From assembly GCF_040957575.1 (NCBI RefSeq), contig NZ_CP162601.1, positions 1,984,001 through 2,048,000 on the forward strand: DNA of 64,000 nt. The letters run 5' to 3'. Of this stretch, positions 34,735 to 43,800 are shown piece by piece (within the stretch, counting starts at the first letter, position 1; every line of letters starts with the position of its first letter). The position numbers and the translations under genes were made by a program. Below the pieces are notes generated by a model. It saw nothing but the letters and a program-made list of their open reading frames with translations, had not been told where the DNA came from and ran no database searches. The stretch is from Vibrio sp. HB236076. GTDB lineage: Bacteria > Pseudomonadota > Gammaproteobacteria > Enterobacterales > Vibrionaceae.

Positions 34735-35775
34735 TTACTTCATCTTGACTAATAACCACAACAAATACATACCACCAATCATACCGGTAACACGACCGAT
34801 CGGCAGTACCCAATGCCAAGGCTGCCATTGGGTTAGGGTATCGGCAAGCAGTAATAACAGCGCTCCTAAGCAAGCCGAACTGATCACCGCAAGTTGGCCA
34901 GAGCGAACAATACGCGAAGCCAATTGAGGTGCAGCAAGAGCAATAAAAGCAATCGGCCCAGCTGAAGCGGTCGCTAAGGCCGCCAGTAGTACCGCGAGCA
35001 ACATCGCCCAGCGTCGAACTTTTTCAACGCTTATCCCCGCTTGCTGAGCCAACTCGTCCCCCATTTCAAGGTAACTGAGCGCTCGGCTAAGGCCTTTAAC
35101 CCAAGGCACCAATACCATGACCCCGACCACAACCGGCCAAGCGTGGGACCAGGTTCTGGCCTGGAGTGAACCGGCAAGCCACAAGTTTGCACTGATCGCA
35201 TTGTCCAAGTCGCCTTTTACCAGTAACAAACCATTCAAAGCACTTAACATCGCCCCAACTCCGATCCCAATCAGAATCAAACGGTATCCATTGACGCCAC
35301 CATTTTTTCTCGCCAGCCCATAAACCGCCGCCGCAGTCAGCACACCACCGAGGATCGTTGCTATTGCCACCATCAGCACTTGACCGCCAAACAGGACAAT
35401 CTGCAATAGCGCCCCAGTAGCCGCGCCAGTGGTAAAACCAATCACATCTGGCGAGCCTAAAGCATTTTTCGAAATCGATTGAAACACACACCCAGACACC
35501 CCCAGTGCCGCACCAACAAACAACGCGGTCACGACTCGGGGCAAGCGGATTTGCCAGACAATTCGATGGGCAATATCGGCGCCATTGGGCTCCATCAAGG
35601 TGCTAAAAACCGTGTTAAGCGCTAATGGATAGCTGCCAAGCGTCATGTTGTAGGCCATGAGAACGAAGACTATCGCGAGGCTGATCAAACCAAAAACAAT
35701 ACTGCGCTTTTGATACAAGAAACGCCAAGAGCCCAGCACTAAGAGGGAATCGGAAAGTGGTAAGGGTTGCTTCAT
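34735..35775 (-). CDS. fepG: ferric siderophore permease (FepG type)
   Basis: 346 residues from the ATG at 35775, which overlaps the FepD-like stop (ATGA); an in-frame ATG 18 bases earlier is the alternative. About nine hydrophobic spans. FecCD-family motifs are seen: LPRVVTALFVGAALGVSGCVFQ near 70-90, NALGSPDVIGFTTGAATGALL, and AGPIAFIALAAPQLASRIVR. With the FepD-like partner it forms the inner-membrane channel for a ferric catecholate. Confidence 0.92.
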   Translation of the reverse strand: MKQPLPLSDSLLVLGSWRFLYQKRSIVFGLISLAIVFVLMAYNMTLGSYPLALNTVFSTLMEPNGADIAHRIVWQIRLPRVVTALFVGAALGVSGCVFQSISKNALGSPDVIGFTTGAATGALLQIVLFGGQVLMVAIATILGGVLTAAAVYGLARKNGGVNGYRLILIGIGVGAMLSALNGLLLVKGDLDNAISANLWLAGSLQARTWSHAWPVVVGVMVLVPWVKGLSRALSYLEMGDELAQQAGISVEKVRRWAMLLAVLLAALATASAGPIAFIALAAPQLASRIVRSGQLAVISSACLGALLLLLADTLTQWQPWHWVLPIGRVTGMIGGMYLLWLLVKMK

Positions 35776-36800
35776 AACTGTGCTATTTTCCATCGACGAA
35801 CGAGATAGACAAAAAAGGGCCCACCGAGCAAGGCCACCATGATACCTACGCTGATTTCATCGGGGTAGCCAATCACTCGGCCCAATATATCGGCAACCTG
35901 AACCAATAACGCGGCAATTAGCATGGTATATGGGAGTAACCAACGATGATCAGGGCCGGTAATAAAACGCGCCAAGTGCGGTGCCGTTAGACCGACAAAA
36001 CTGATCGGCCCCGCCGCTGCTGTTGCCGCTGCCGATAACACGACAATGACCACACAGGCGAGTAGCGTAATACGCTTAGGGTTAACGCCTAACGAGCGGC
36101 TGACCTCGTCCCCTAAAGACGTGGCATTGAGCGCTGCGCACAGACTGCACCCCAATGCACTGCCTATCACCGTGAGGAAGAGCACCGGCCACAACACTGC
36201 AAAACCGCGCCCTTGCAAAGATCCCACCGCCCAATGGCGAAATTGATTAAAGACGGTTTCATCACTATTGATCGTGATCATTTGTGTCAGAGCCAACAGC
36301 ACCACCGACAACGCCGCGCCCGATAACACCAAGCGAACGGGGTGCCCTCCCTGTTTGACACCAGAGAGAAAGTACAAAGCCACGCCAGGTAAAGCTGCCC
36401 CGACCAATCCTAACCAGACATAATCGACCACTTGGCTGATCCCCAACAGAGAAATACCCAACACTATCGCCAGTGTCGCTCCGGCATTGACCCCTAAAAT
36501 TCCGGGATCTGCCAGTGGATTACGAGTCAGCGCTTGCATCACCGCACCGGCAAGCCCCAACGCGGCGCCGACCACAACAGCCAACGCAGCGCGTGGTAAT
36601 CGCAAATAGTGCACTAATAAATGTGCATTGTTGGTTGGGTCAAATTGCCATATCGCTTGCCAAGTGACATCCGGGGCAATGGCTCGTGTACCGATAAAGA
36701 TGCTCAATACCGACAGCCCAATTAATACCAGCAAAAGCGTAAGGCCGCCGAGCCAAAGGCGGTGTGTTTGAGTCTCGCCAATTCCGTTGTATCGTGCCAT
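35772..36800 (-). CDS. fepD: ferric siderophore permease (FepD type)
   Basis: 342 residues. FecCD-family signature: LPRAALAVVVGAALGLAGAV, NPLADPGILGVNAGATLAI, and AGPISFVGLTAPHLARFITG, with HRWLLPYTMLIAALLVQVAD near the end. It starts 11 bases after the binding-protein stop and is translationally coupled to the FepG-like gene. The operon order binding protein-permease-permease matches the vct/viu transporters of Vibrio. Confidence 0.93.
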   Translation of the reverse strand: MARYNGIGETQTHRLWLGGLTLLLVLIGLSVLSIFIGTRAIAPDVTWQAIWQFDPTNNAHLLVHYLRLPRAALAVVVGAALGLAGAVMQALTRNPLADPGILGVNAGATLAIVLGISLLGISQVVDYVWLGLVGAALPGVALYFLSGVKQGGHPVRLVLSGAALSVVLLALTQMITINSDETVFNQFRHWAVGSLQGRGFAVLWPVLFLTVIGSALGCSLCAALNATSLGDEVSRSLGVNPKRITLLACVVIVVLSAAATAAAGPISFVGLTAPHLARFITGPDHRWLLPYTMLIAALLVQVADILGRVIGYPDEISVGIMVALLGGPFFVYLVRRWKIAQL

Positions 36801-36811
36801 GTTATGCCAAC

Positions 36812-37741
36812 TTATTTTGCAAAGCGCTGTACCAATTGTTCGACAATCTCATGGGCACTATAGTAATCGATACGAAACGAATGTTTCCCCAACCCATACA
36901 CTTGTTTGGCTTGTACTGAGGGTAAGTTGGCTAATACAGGGTCATTGAGAAAGTCGTCAACCTGGTCGCCTTTACGCGTGAGCAGAAATGAAGTTTGCGC
37001 CTTTAACTGTGTGAGGTGCTCATAGTGCGAACGAATAAAATCTTGGCGATGATCAAGGGCCGTTTGCCATGCTGGGTTGGGTTGTTCGATGTCAAAGCCC
37101 AGCTGGCTCAATAACTGCCCATGACTGCCTTGCGCCGTGGCGATCGGGTTGACCGCGCCTGGGCCTTGGTAACTGATGATGTTTGCGCGGCCTTCGGGCA
37201 AACTCATCGCCTCTTTACTGTCTTTGAGATAAGCGTTAAATTGTTCAATCTTTTTAGCCACTTGCTGTTCCAAACCCAAAGCTTTCCCTAAACGATTCGC
37301 CAAATCTTGCCAGGTTTGTTTGCTGTAATCGAGCACAATGGTCGGGGCAACCTGTTGTAACTGAGCAATGTGCGCGCGGGCTGAATCGGCGCCACTGCTT
37401 GATACAACAATCAAATCGGGTTGCAACGCATAAGCCATCTCAATATCAACACTGCCCGCAGGCCAAACGTCGACAACACCGCGCTGCTTCGCCACCTCTT
37501 GCCACTGGGCAAAAAATTGATGGTTGGCGGCAGAGGCGCTGCCAATCACTGGGGCATCGATGGCTAGTAAGGTGCCCGTAATACTGACTGAGGTCGATAA
37601 AACCCGCTGAGGCTTGGCCTTGATGACCGTTGTTGTACCATCGCTATTGACAAAGGTGGTCGGCCATTGTGCCGCAAACGATTGATGGCTGACGATCAGA
37701 AAACAAGATGTTACTATCCATTTAATGATATTGGTTATCAT
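36812..37741 (-). CDS. fepB: periplasmic ferric siderophore-binding protein (FepB-like)
   Basis: 309 residues, signal peptide about 1-23 (ending SFAA). Class III binding-protein pattern: KPQRVLSTSVSITGTLLAID near 42-62, ALQPDLIVVSSSGADSA, and a C-terminal lobe with GLGKHSFRIDYYSAHEIVEQL. The segment around IGSASAANHQFFAQW resembles FepB more than FhuD. It captures the ferric siderophore in the periplasm for the permease pair. A good Fur box overlaps its first codons. First gene of the import operon; the outer-membrane receptor is not in the window. Confidence 0.88.
   Translation of the reverse strand: MITNIIKWIVTSCFLIVSHQSFAAQWPTTFVNSDGTTTVIKAKPQRVLSTSVSITGTLLAIDAPVIGSASAANHQFFAQWQEVAKQRGVVDVWPAGSVDIEMAYALQPDLIVVSSSGADSARAHIAQLQQVAPTIVLDYSKQTWQDLANRLGKALGLEQQVAKKIEQFNAYLKDSKEAMSLPEGRANIISYQGPGAVNPIATAQGSHGQLLSQLGFDIEQPNPAWQTALDHRQDFIRSHYEHLTQLKAQTSFLLTRKGDQVDDFLNDPVLANLPSVQAKQVYGLGKHSFRIDYYSAHEIVEQLVQRFAK
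37726..37740. promoter_or_regulatory. Fur box at the binding-protein / monooxygenase divergence
   Basis: TGATATTGGTTATCA; its reverse complement matches 12 of 14 fixed positions of the 7-1-7 Fur site TGATAATnATTATCA. It overlaps codons 1-5 of the binding-protein gene; more AT-rich Fur-like sequence extends to about 37760. It could govern both the importer operon and the divergent monooxygenase gene. Confidence 0.6.
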
Positions 37742-37876
37742 TTAGTTTCTCATTTGATTTATAATTGCGACAAGATTAATACTAAACCACCTGGTATGAC
37801 AAGGTTTGATTGAGGGATTACACCACCCACACAAGCGCATACGTTTTCTTATATTTACCCGAAGGATAGTGATTTT

Positions 37877-39187
37877 ATGAGTCAATCTTCTCCATTATGT
37901 ATTGGTATGGCCCTAGCGTTTAGTTGGCTGAGTAAAAACGCATGGCGACGCACGGACAGTCGCATCGAAGATATTCATCACAGTGACCTTTATATTGAAC
38001 TGGCCAAACGCGCAGAAGCCGCCAAACTCGACTTCCTCTTTCGACCAGACACTCTATTTCTCAATCAACATGCCATTGAACACGAACCGGGCTTTAGCAG
38101 CTTAGATCCCATGGTCCTATTGGCAAGTCTTGCCAGAGAAACCAAACACATTGGTTTGATTGCCACAGCTTCGACCGCTTTTTTACCGCCCTTCGCCGTC
38201 GCACGCCAATTGCAATCTTTGCAATGGGTAAGCCAAGGTCGAGCCGGCTGGAATATCGTCACCGCATTAGATGGACAAGGCAATTTTGGTCAAGAAGAGT
38301 TGCTGCCTTCTAAGCAGCGCTATCAAAAAGCCGCAGAGTTTACTCAAGTCGTCCAACAACTTTGGCGCAGTTACCCCCATGAAGCGCTACTCGCCGATCA
38401 GAGTAGCGGTCAGTACACCAACCCCTCATTGATTCAACCCATTAACCATCAAGGGGAATACTTTTCCGTACAGGGGCCCTTGAATATTCCCGCTTCACCT
38501 TATGGCGAGGTCGCCTTGTTTCAGGCGGGTGCGTCAGAATCTGGCCGTGACTTTGCCGCTCAAACCGCCCACGCGATTTTTGCCGCCAGCCCTGATATTG
38601 AGTCGGGTATCGAATTACGCCAAGATCTTCAACAACGAGCCAAAGCACACGGCCGCGATCCGCGCTCCATTAAAGTGCTCCCCGGTTTGAGTTTATTTTT
38701 AGCAAAAACGCGTGAACAAGCCGAACAATTGCATCGTGAAACGCATTTAAACCTCGGCCTAAAACGGCGATTTGACTACTTAAAACAGGCATTAGGGGTT
38801 GATTTTTCTTGTTATTCATTAGACCACATTCTTGGGCCTGATGATCTCCCTTCCGACACCACCCCGGTGAGAAGCTTGACCCATGCCGAGTTACTGCGTC
38901 GCCGGATTGAACGCGATAGACCCAGTCTAGAAACCTTACTCAATAGCCCAGAAGTCATAGGCTCAGCGCATTGGCTCGTGATTGGCACACCTGAAGATGC
39001 CGTTGACGCGATAGTTACAAGAGCAGCGGCCAAATCCATGGATGGGTTTATTGCCGTGCCCAGTGGCTCGTGGGAATCGGTGACTCTATTTCTAGAACAC
39101 GTTATGCCGCGTTTGGTCGAACTTGGCTTGGCACATCGCGACTATCGAGGTAACACACTGAGCGTCAACCTGGGTATTGGCGAGTAA
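37877..39187 (+). CDS. NtaA/DmoA-family FMNH2-dependent monooxygenase in the siderophore island
   Basis: 436 residues. TIM-barrel flavin monooxygenase of the NtaA/SnaA/DszA group: LDFLFRPDTLFLNQH, LASLARETKHIGLIATASTAF, GRAGWNIVTALDGQGNFG, YFSVQGPLNIPASPYG and FQAGASESGRDFAA are family segments. Members oxidise chelators (nitrilotriacetate, EDTA), sulfur compounds or antibiotics with FMNH2 from a separate reductase. Here it is divergent from the siderophore-binding protein across a Fur-box region, so it likely acts on the siderophore or a precursor. Both tailoring and iron-release or breakdown roles are open. An NtaB-like reductase is encoded at 49352. Ribosome site AAGGA lies 10 bases upstream. 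Confidence 0.85.
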   Translation: MSQSSPLCIGMALAFSWLSKNAWRRTDSRIEDIHHSDLYIELAKRAEAAKLDFLFRPDTLFLNQHAIEHEPGFSSLDPMVLLASLARETKHIGLIATASTAFLPPFAVARQLQSLQWVSQGRAGWNIVTALDGQGNFGQEELLPSKQRYQKAAEFTQVVQQLWRSYPHEALLADQSSGQYTNPSLIQPINHQGEYFSVQGPLNIPASPYGEVALFQAGASESGRDFAAQTAHAIFAASPDIESGIELRQDLQQRAKAHGRDPRSIKVLPGLSLFLAKTREQAEQLHRETHLNLGLKRRFDYLKQALGVDFSCYSLDHILGPDDLPSDTTPVRSLTHAELLRRRIERDRPSLETLLNSPEVIGSAHWLVIGTPEDAVDAIVTRAAAKSMDGFIAVPSGSWESVTLFLEHVMPRLVELGLAHRDYRGNTLSVNLGIGE

Positions 39188-39242
39188 TGAGTTGGGGTTT
39201 TGGCGGGTAAGTTTGAGATCAAGGTCACTTAAATAATCTAAT

Positions 39243-39257
39243 TGATAATAATTATCA
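39243..39257. promoter_or_regulatory. perfect Fur box upstream of the VibH-like gene
   Basis: TGATAATAATTATCA matches all fixed positions of the 7-1-7 Fur consensus. It lies about 160 bases before the VibH-like start and after the monooxygenase stop, so the VibH-like gene has its own iron-controlled promoter. Confidence 0.9.
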
Positions 39258-39416
39258 TTGTTATTTGTTCAACTTTAATTATGCTAGCCACTATTGAGAC
39301 CGCTGATAATCGATGCCAAATCATTGACATGATGCACTTCTTGCTCTGAGTGTGAGAAGTGCCTTTTCAGATCAGCGTCTGGCGCTCAGTTTTTTAAATC
39401 TAGCTATAGGAATACC

Positions 39417-40781
39417 ATGCACACTGAAACGACCCAACCGAGTACCCAAGCCTCGACCTTATCGTGGCACGCCTTAACCTTGCCACAAATGGACTTTTGG
39501 GAAGAGTTTGATCTGCACCCCGACGAGCCACTATCGACCGTGGCTCATTACATTGAGCTGACCGGTCCCGTTGATCTCGATGCCTTGTGTCAATCGATTG
39601 AAGCCGCCGTGCGCGAAACCGACGTGCTCGCTTTGACTTTCCGTAAAGACCCGCAAAGCGGCCAAGTACAACAAGCGATTTCCGAACCACATTATCCCAT
39701 CGTCAAGGTCATTGATCTGAGTGAGAATGAAACGCCCCTCGCCAAAGCACGCACCTTGATGGAGGATGAGTTAAAGCAACCGATCAACCTCTATCACGAT
39801 AAATTGTCTGCCCAATGGGTGATAAAGTTAGCCGATGACCATTATTTGTGGTATCTGCGAGCCCATCACATCATCATGGATGGGTTTGGGATGACCCTGT
39901 TAGAGCAGCGCTGTGCCACTTGGTATGCGCATTTTCAAGCCGGGCAAGACTGCGGCCGCCCTTTTAATCGCCTAAACCAATTTCTCTCGGAAGAAAACGC
40001 TTACCAAAGCAGCCCCTTACACCAGCAGTCCCAGCAGTTCTGGCACCACTATCTACAGCAGCCTAACTCGGTCACGGCGCTGGACAAGGCCGATGACTAC
40101 GAAGAAGAAAGCGTTGCCCTTTCGGCTCGACTGGACACGCCATTTTCGCAAACGCTCATTGATGCGGCCAAGTTCTATGGCATTGCTTGGGCCGATCTGC
40201 TCGTGGTTCTCTCTGGCTTGTATCTTCATCATCATTTGTCGGCAAAATATTGCCCACACGATGACCCCCTGACACTTTGGGTTCCGTTTATGAGTCGCTG
40301 GGGCAGCGTCGGTGCTTACATGCCAGGGATGATGGTCAATATTTTGCCATTCACCTTGTCAGTTGATGAGTCAGCGCCCCTGCACCAACAAGTGAAACAT
40401 CACAGCCAGGCCCTGCGCCAGTTATATCGCCACGGCCGCTTTCGCATTGAACAAATGGCAAAAGACCAAGGGATAAAAAACAATCATCGCTATTTTTTCT
40501 CACCCTTTATCAACGTATTGCCATTCGATCCCCCTGCCTTTCATCAATGCGAGACCACCCACCATGTGCTCACCTCAGGGCCTGCCGACGGTTTTAATCT
40601 GACTTTCCGCGGTCAGACGAACGGCTATGGTTTGAGTATGAGCCTCGACTCTGATGCCAGTTTGCACCCAGAAACCGAGATGCTCGACCATCAAAATAAC
40701 TTAATGACTTTTTTACAGCGCTGTTTTAAACCAAGTAACGCCGAACAAAAGTTACACGATCTTTTTTCACCTCAACGTTAA
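39417..40781 (+). CDS. vibH: stand-alone condensation enzyme (VibH-like)
   Basis: 454 residues, one condensation domain with no carrier or adenylation part; VibH is about 440. The catalytic motif is intact: HHIIMDGFG (His150, His151, Asp155). Other C-domain segments are LTLPQMDFWEEF at the start and LWVPFMSRWGSVGAYMPGMMVNILPF near 280-305. VibH joins 2,3-dihydroxybenzoyl-carrier to the free amine norspermidine, and this protein is predicted to do the same with a polyamine. It ends at a hairpin shared with the convergent Cy-Cy-A gene and has a perfect Fur box upstream. Confidence 0.88.
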   Translation: MHTETTQPSTQASTLSWHALTLPQMDFWEEFDLHPDEPLSTVAHYIELTGPVDLDALCQSIEAAVRETDVLALTFRKDPQSGQVQQAISEPHYPIVKVIDLSENETPLAKARTLMEDELKQPINLYHDKLSAQWVIKLADDHYLWYLRAHHIIMDGFGMTLLEQRCATWYAHFQAGQDCGRPFNRLNQFLSEENAYQSSPLHQQSQQFWHHYLQQPNSVTALDKADDYEEESVALSARLDTPFSQTLIDAAKFYGIAWADLLVVLSGLYLHHHLSAKYCPHDDPLTLWVPFMSRWGSVGAYMPGMMVNILPFTLSVDESAPLHQQVKHHSQALRQLYRHGRFRIEQMAKDQGIKNNHRYFFSPFINVLPFDPPAFHQCETTHHVLTSGPADGFNLTFRGQTNGYGLSMSLDSDASLHPETEMLDHQNNLMTFLQRCFKPSNAEQKLHDLFSPQR

Positions 40782-40794
40782 AGCAAAATAAAGC

Positions 40795-40816
40795 GCCGCA
40801 CCACGTAAGGTGCGGC
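40795..40816 (-). terminator. hairpin between convergent vibH-like and Cy-Cy-A genes
   Basis: An 8-base-pair GC-rich stem (GCCGCACC / GGTGCGGC) with a 6-base loop. On the minus strand it is followed by GCTTTATTTT, so it probably ends the Cy-Cy-A transcript and may also serve the vibH-like gene. Confidence 0.65.
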
Positions 40817-40826
40817 CTATTCTGAT

Positions 40827-43800
40827 TTATGTCCTGGATATGGTTACCAGCCGCTTGGCTAAATCATGGGCATAACGACATGAGATCAGTACTGTCATCG
40901 GCACTTTTTGTCCAAACTGTTGGTGGATCTTTTGCTGGATATCGATTAAATCATTCGCTTGTACTCCGGTATGGATTAAGCTCATCGTTTGTCGACAGGT
41001 CATACTTTTCCTTTGCGAGACTTGTTGATACAAGGCGATCAATTGACGCGCTACCCTATCCAACTCGCGCTCAGAAGCTGTTGCATGCTCCTTTTCACAC
41101 AAACTCGTCGTAGGGTGAGATTGCCACGTTGCTTGCTCGATACGACGCGTAAGCTCACGGCGGTCGACTTTGCCATTGGCGGACAAAGGAAAGCGCTCAC
41201 ACTTCAACCACACTCGAGGATGATGAGACACAGGTAACACTTGCCCTGCGATTTGTCTGGCCTGTGACTGCTTTAGATCAGCGTCTCGCCCAATAAAAGC
41301 GACACCGATTTCAGTATCGCCGTCATTGCGTGTCAGTGGCAAAGCAACAAGGTCCACAAACCGATTGGTCTCCATAAGGCTTTTTTCAATATCGGGTAGG
41401 GAGACTCTCACGCCACGCACCTTGATGTAGCCATTTAATCGACCAGCGAAAATAATCTTGCCATCGTTGTCGACAAAGCCTTGGTCGCTGGTTTGATAAG
41501 CACGCAGTGTGTGTCCATTTGCAAGCGGTAACTCAACGAAATCGTGTTGCACCAGCTCACCTTGTTGGAGGTAACCATTGGCCAAATTAACGCCTGCACA
41601 ATACATACGACCAACCTGATAAGGTAAGCAGGGTTGTAAGTTCGCGTCCAAAATATAATAGTTATTTCCCGCCAGCGCTTTGCCATATGGAATCACCTGC
41701 ACATCTTTAGGCTGCAATTGATGCCAAATACTCCAGACGGTGGTTTCGGTAGGTCCGCCCAAAGAATACCACTGCATTCTAGGAAACTTTTCTCTTAACC
41801 CATTGATAACATTCGGCTTGATATAATCCCCACCTTGGGCAATTAAACGAAGCCCCTTCAGTGAATCAAGCTCTGCACAGCTCAATAGCATTTCTAGGAT
41901 CGCAGGGACAGAGCACCAAAGACTGACGGAATAACGCTCGACCAGCGCAGCCCAAGCCAAGGCATCTTTTTCTTCCTCTGGTGAAGGCACGACGATTTCC
42001 CCACCGCATGACATCATGCCAAGTGTATCAAACAGCGACATATCGTGATGCCAAGGCGTGACAGATAACAAGCAATCATTGCTGGTGACTTGCCATTGAG
42101 AGAGTGTTTGCCCTAATACATTGGCGGTGGCGCGATTATTGAGTACAACACATTTGGGCTGCCCAGTGGTACCCGACGTATAAAGGTAATAACTGGGGAC
42201 AGTCTGATGACTGAGTCTCGCTAATGTTTGTGCACTTGGCCACGGGCTTAGCGGTTGCTTTTGTCCGCATTCGATGATCTCTTCGAAGCGTTTAATGTCA
42301 AAACCGTCCAGAGCCCCCTCACCGACAATGGTCTTGGCTTGACAGTGACTGAGCAAATAGCGGCGCCGTGACAACGGACTGAGTGTATCAATAGGCACCC
42401 AAACCAGTCCGCTAAGTGCACAGCTTATGATCACGGCTAGGTGTTGAGGCCCCTTGGGCAATGCAATAGCCACCACATCACCGCGACGAATACCGCTGTA
42501 TTGCCAATAACTCATCAAGGCACTGACGTGTTGGTAGAACCAGTGCGCGCTGTAGGCCTTATTCTGATAATAACAAAGCGTCTCCTCCCCTTTCGCTTGC
42601 AGTCGTTTGGCAATGCGACCTAAAAAGTCATACTCATTGGCGTTGTGCGGCAAAGGGGGCGCAATCGGGTCAACCAAGGACGCACGGCAAAACGGTTGCT
42701 GCCAACATTCACCATCGGGTTTGGCTAAGTGTTCAAGTATCGTTTGGCAGAGGTCAAGGAAACACTCGACCCAACCGGTGTCAAGCGCCTGAGTGACGTA
42801 ATCCGCTGCCAGTACTAAATCGCCTTCTTGAGTGAGAGTAAAGCGAATATCAAGCGCAATTTGTGGGGTTTGGGTACAACTTTGCTGTAAATGCATTCCA
42901 TCGGCTTTGTTGACTTGCGGCCACCCCAAACCGTTGGTGATCACAACAGGTAGCGGCAAGGCCTCCCCAGTTCTCCCCACGATGTCCCTCGCTAAATCGA
43001 TCCCGGAATAATCGCGATGCTCAACCCCCTGTGCGATTTGTCCTTGCAGTCGCTTCACTTGCTCAGCCACACTGACTTGCTCTTGCCGCGGTATTTCCAA
43101 GGCGATAAAGGAGGATTGATTATCCCAAACTTGCTCTGATTTCGGAAAAGCTATCGGCAAACCAACGCGTAGCGCCTCCCCTTGCTGCCACGACAGTAAA
43201 CTGTATGTCGCGGCCCACGTTAGCGTACTATTAATAAAACAGTGCGACTTGGCTGACTCACGACAAAGTTGACGGTACTGCGAGCGCTCAATCACTCGTT
43301 CACAACGTTCAAATTTGGCTTCGACTATCCCATCAAGAGGCTGTAACCAAGGCAGTTTGGGGGAGGCGTCTTTGCTCATACTCTGTTGTTGCCAAAAAGA
43401 TTTTGCACGTTGACGAAGCTCATCATCCTGTTGTTCTACTGGCGAAGGCGACTGGCTAAGACCGGCTTGTGCATTGGGAAAGTGTGGCTGTGCTGAAAAA
43501 AACTGCTGCATGAAGGCGGAAATACCATGCCCGTCGACCAATAGCGCATCAAAACGACTCATGACGACATGTTGATAAGCACCAGGGTCCTGTGGGTCTT
43601 GGGGCAATAGCCATAAGGTCATAAACCAAGGAAAACCGTTAAGGTCGTGACAGGTTTGCCGATGTTTCTGATAATAGGCTTCGACTTCACTAAGCGCCTC
43701 TTGGCGACTTGATGAGCGCAGATCGATACACTGGCTGTTGGTTGCTATCCACTCGCTCGCTCGGCCTTGTCCTTCAACAATCATTTGTGTCCGGCTTTCA

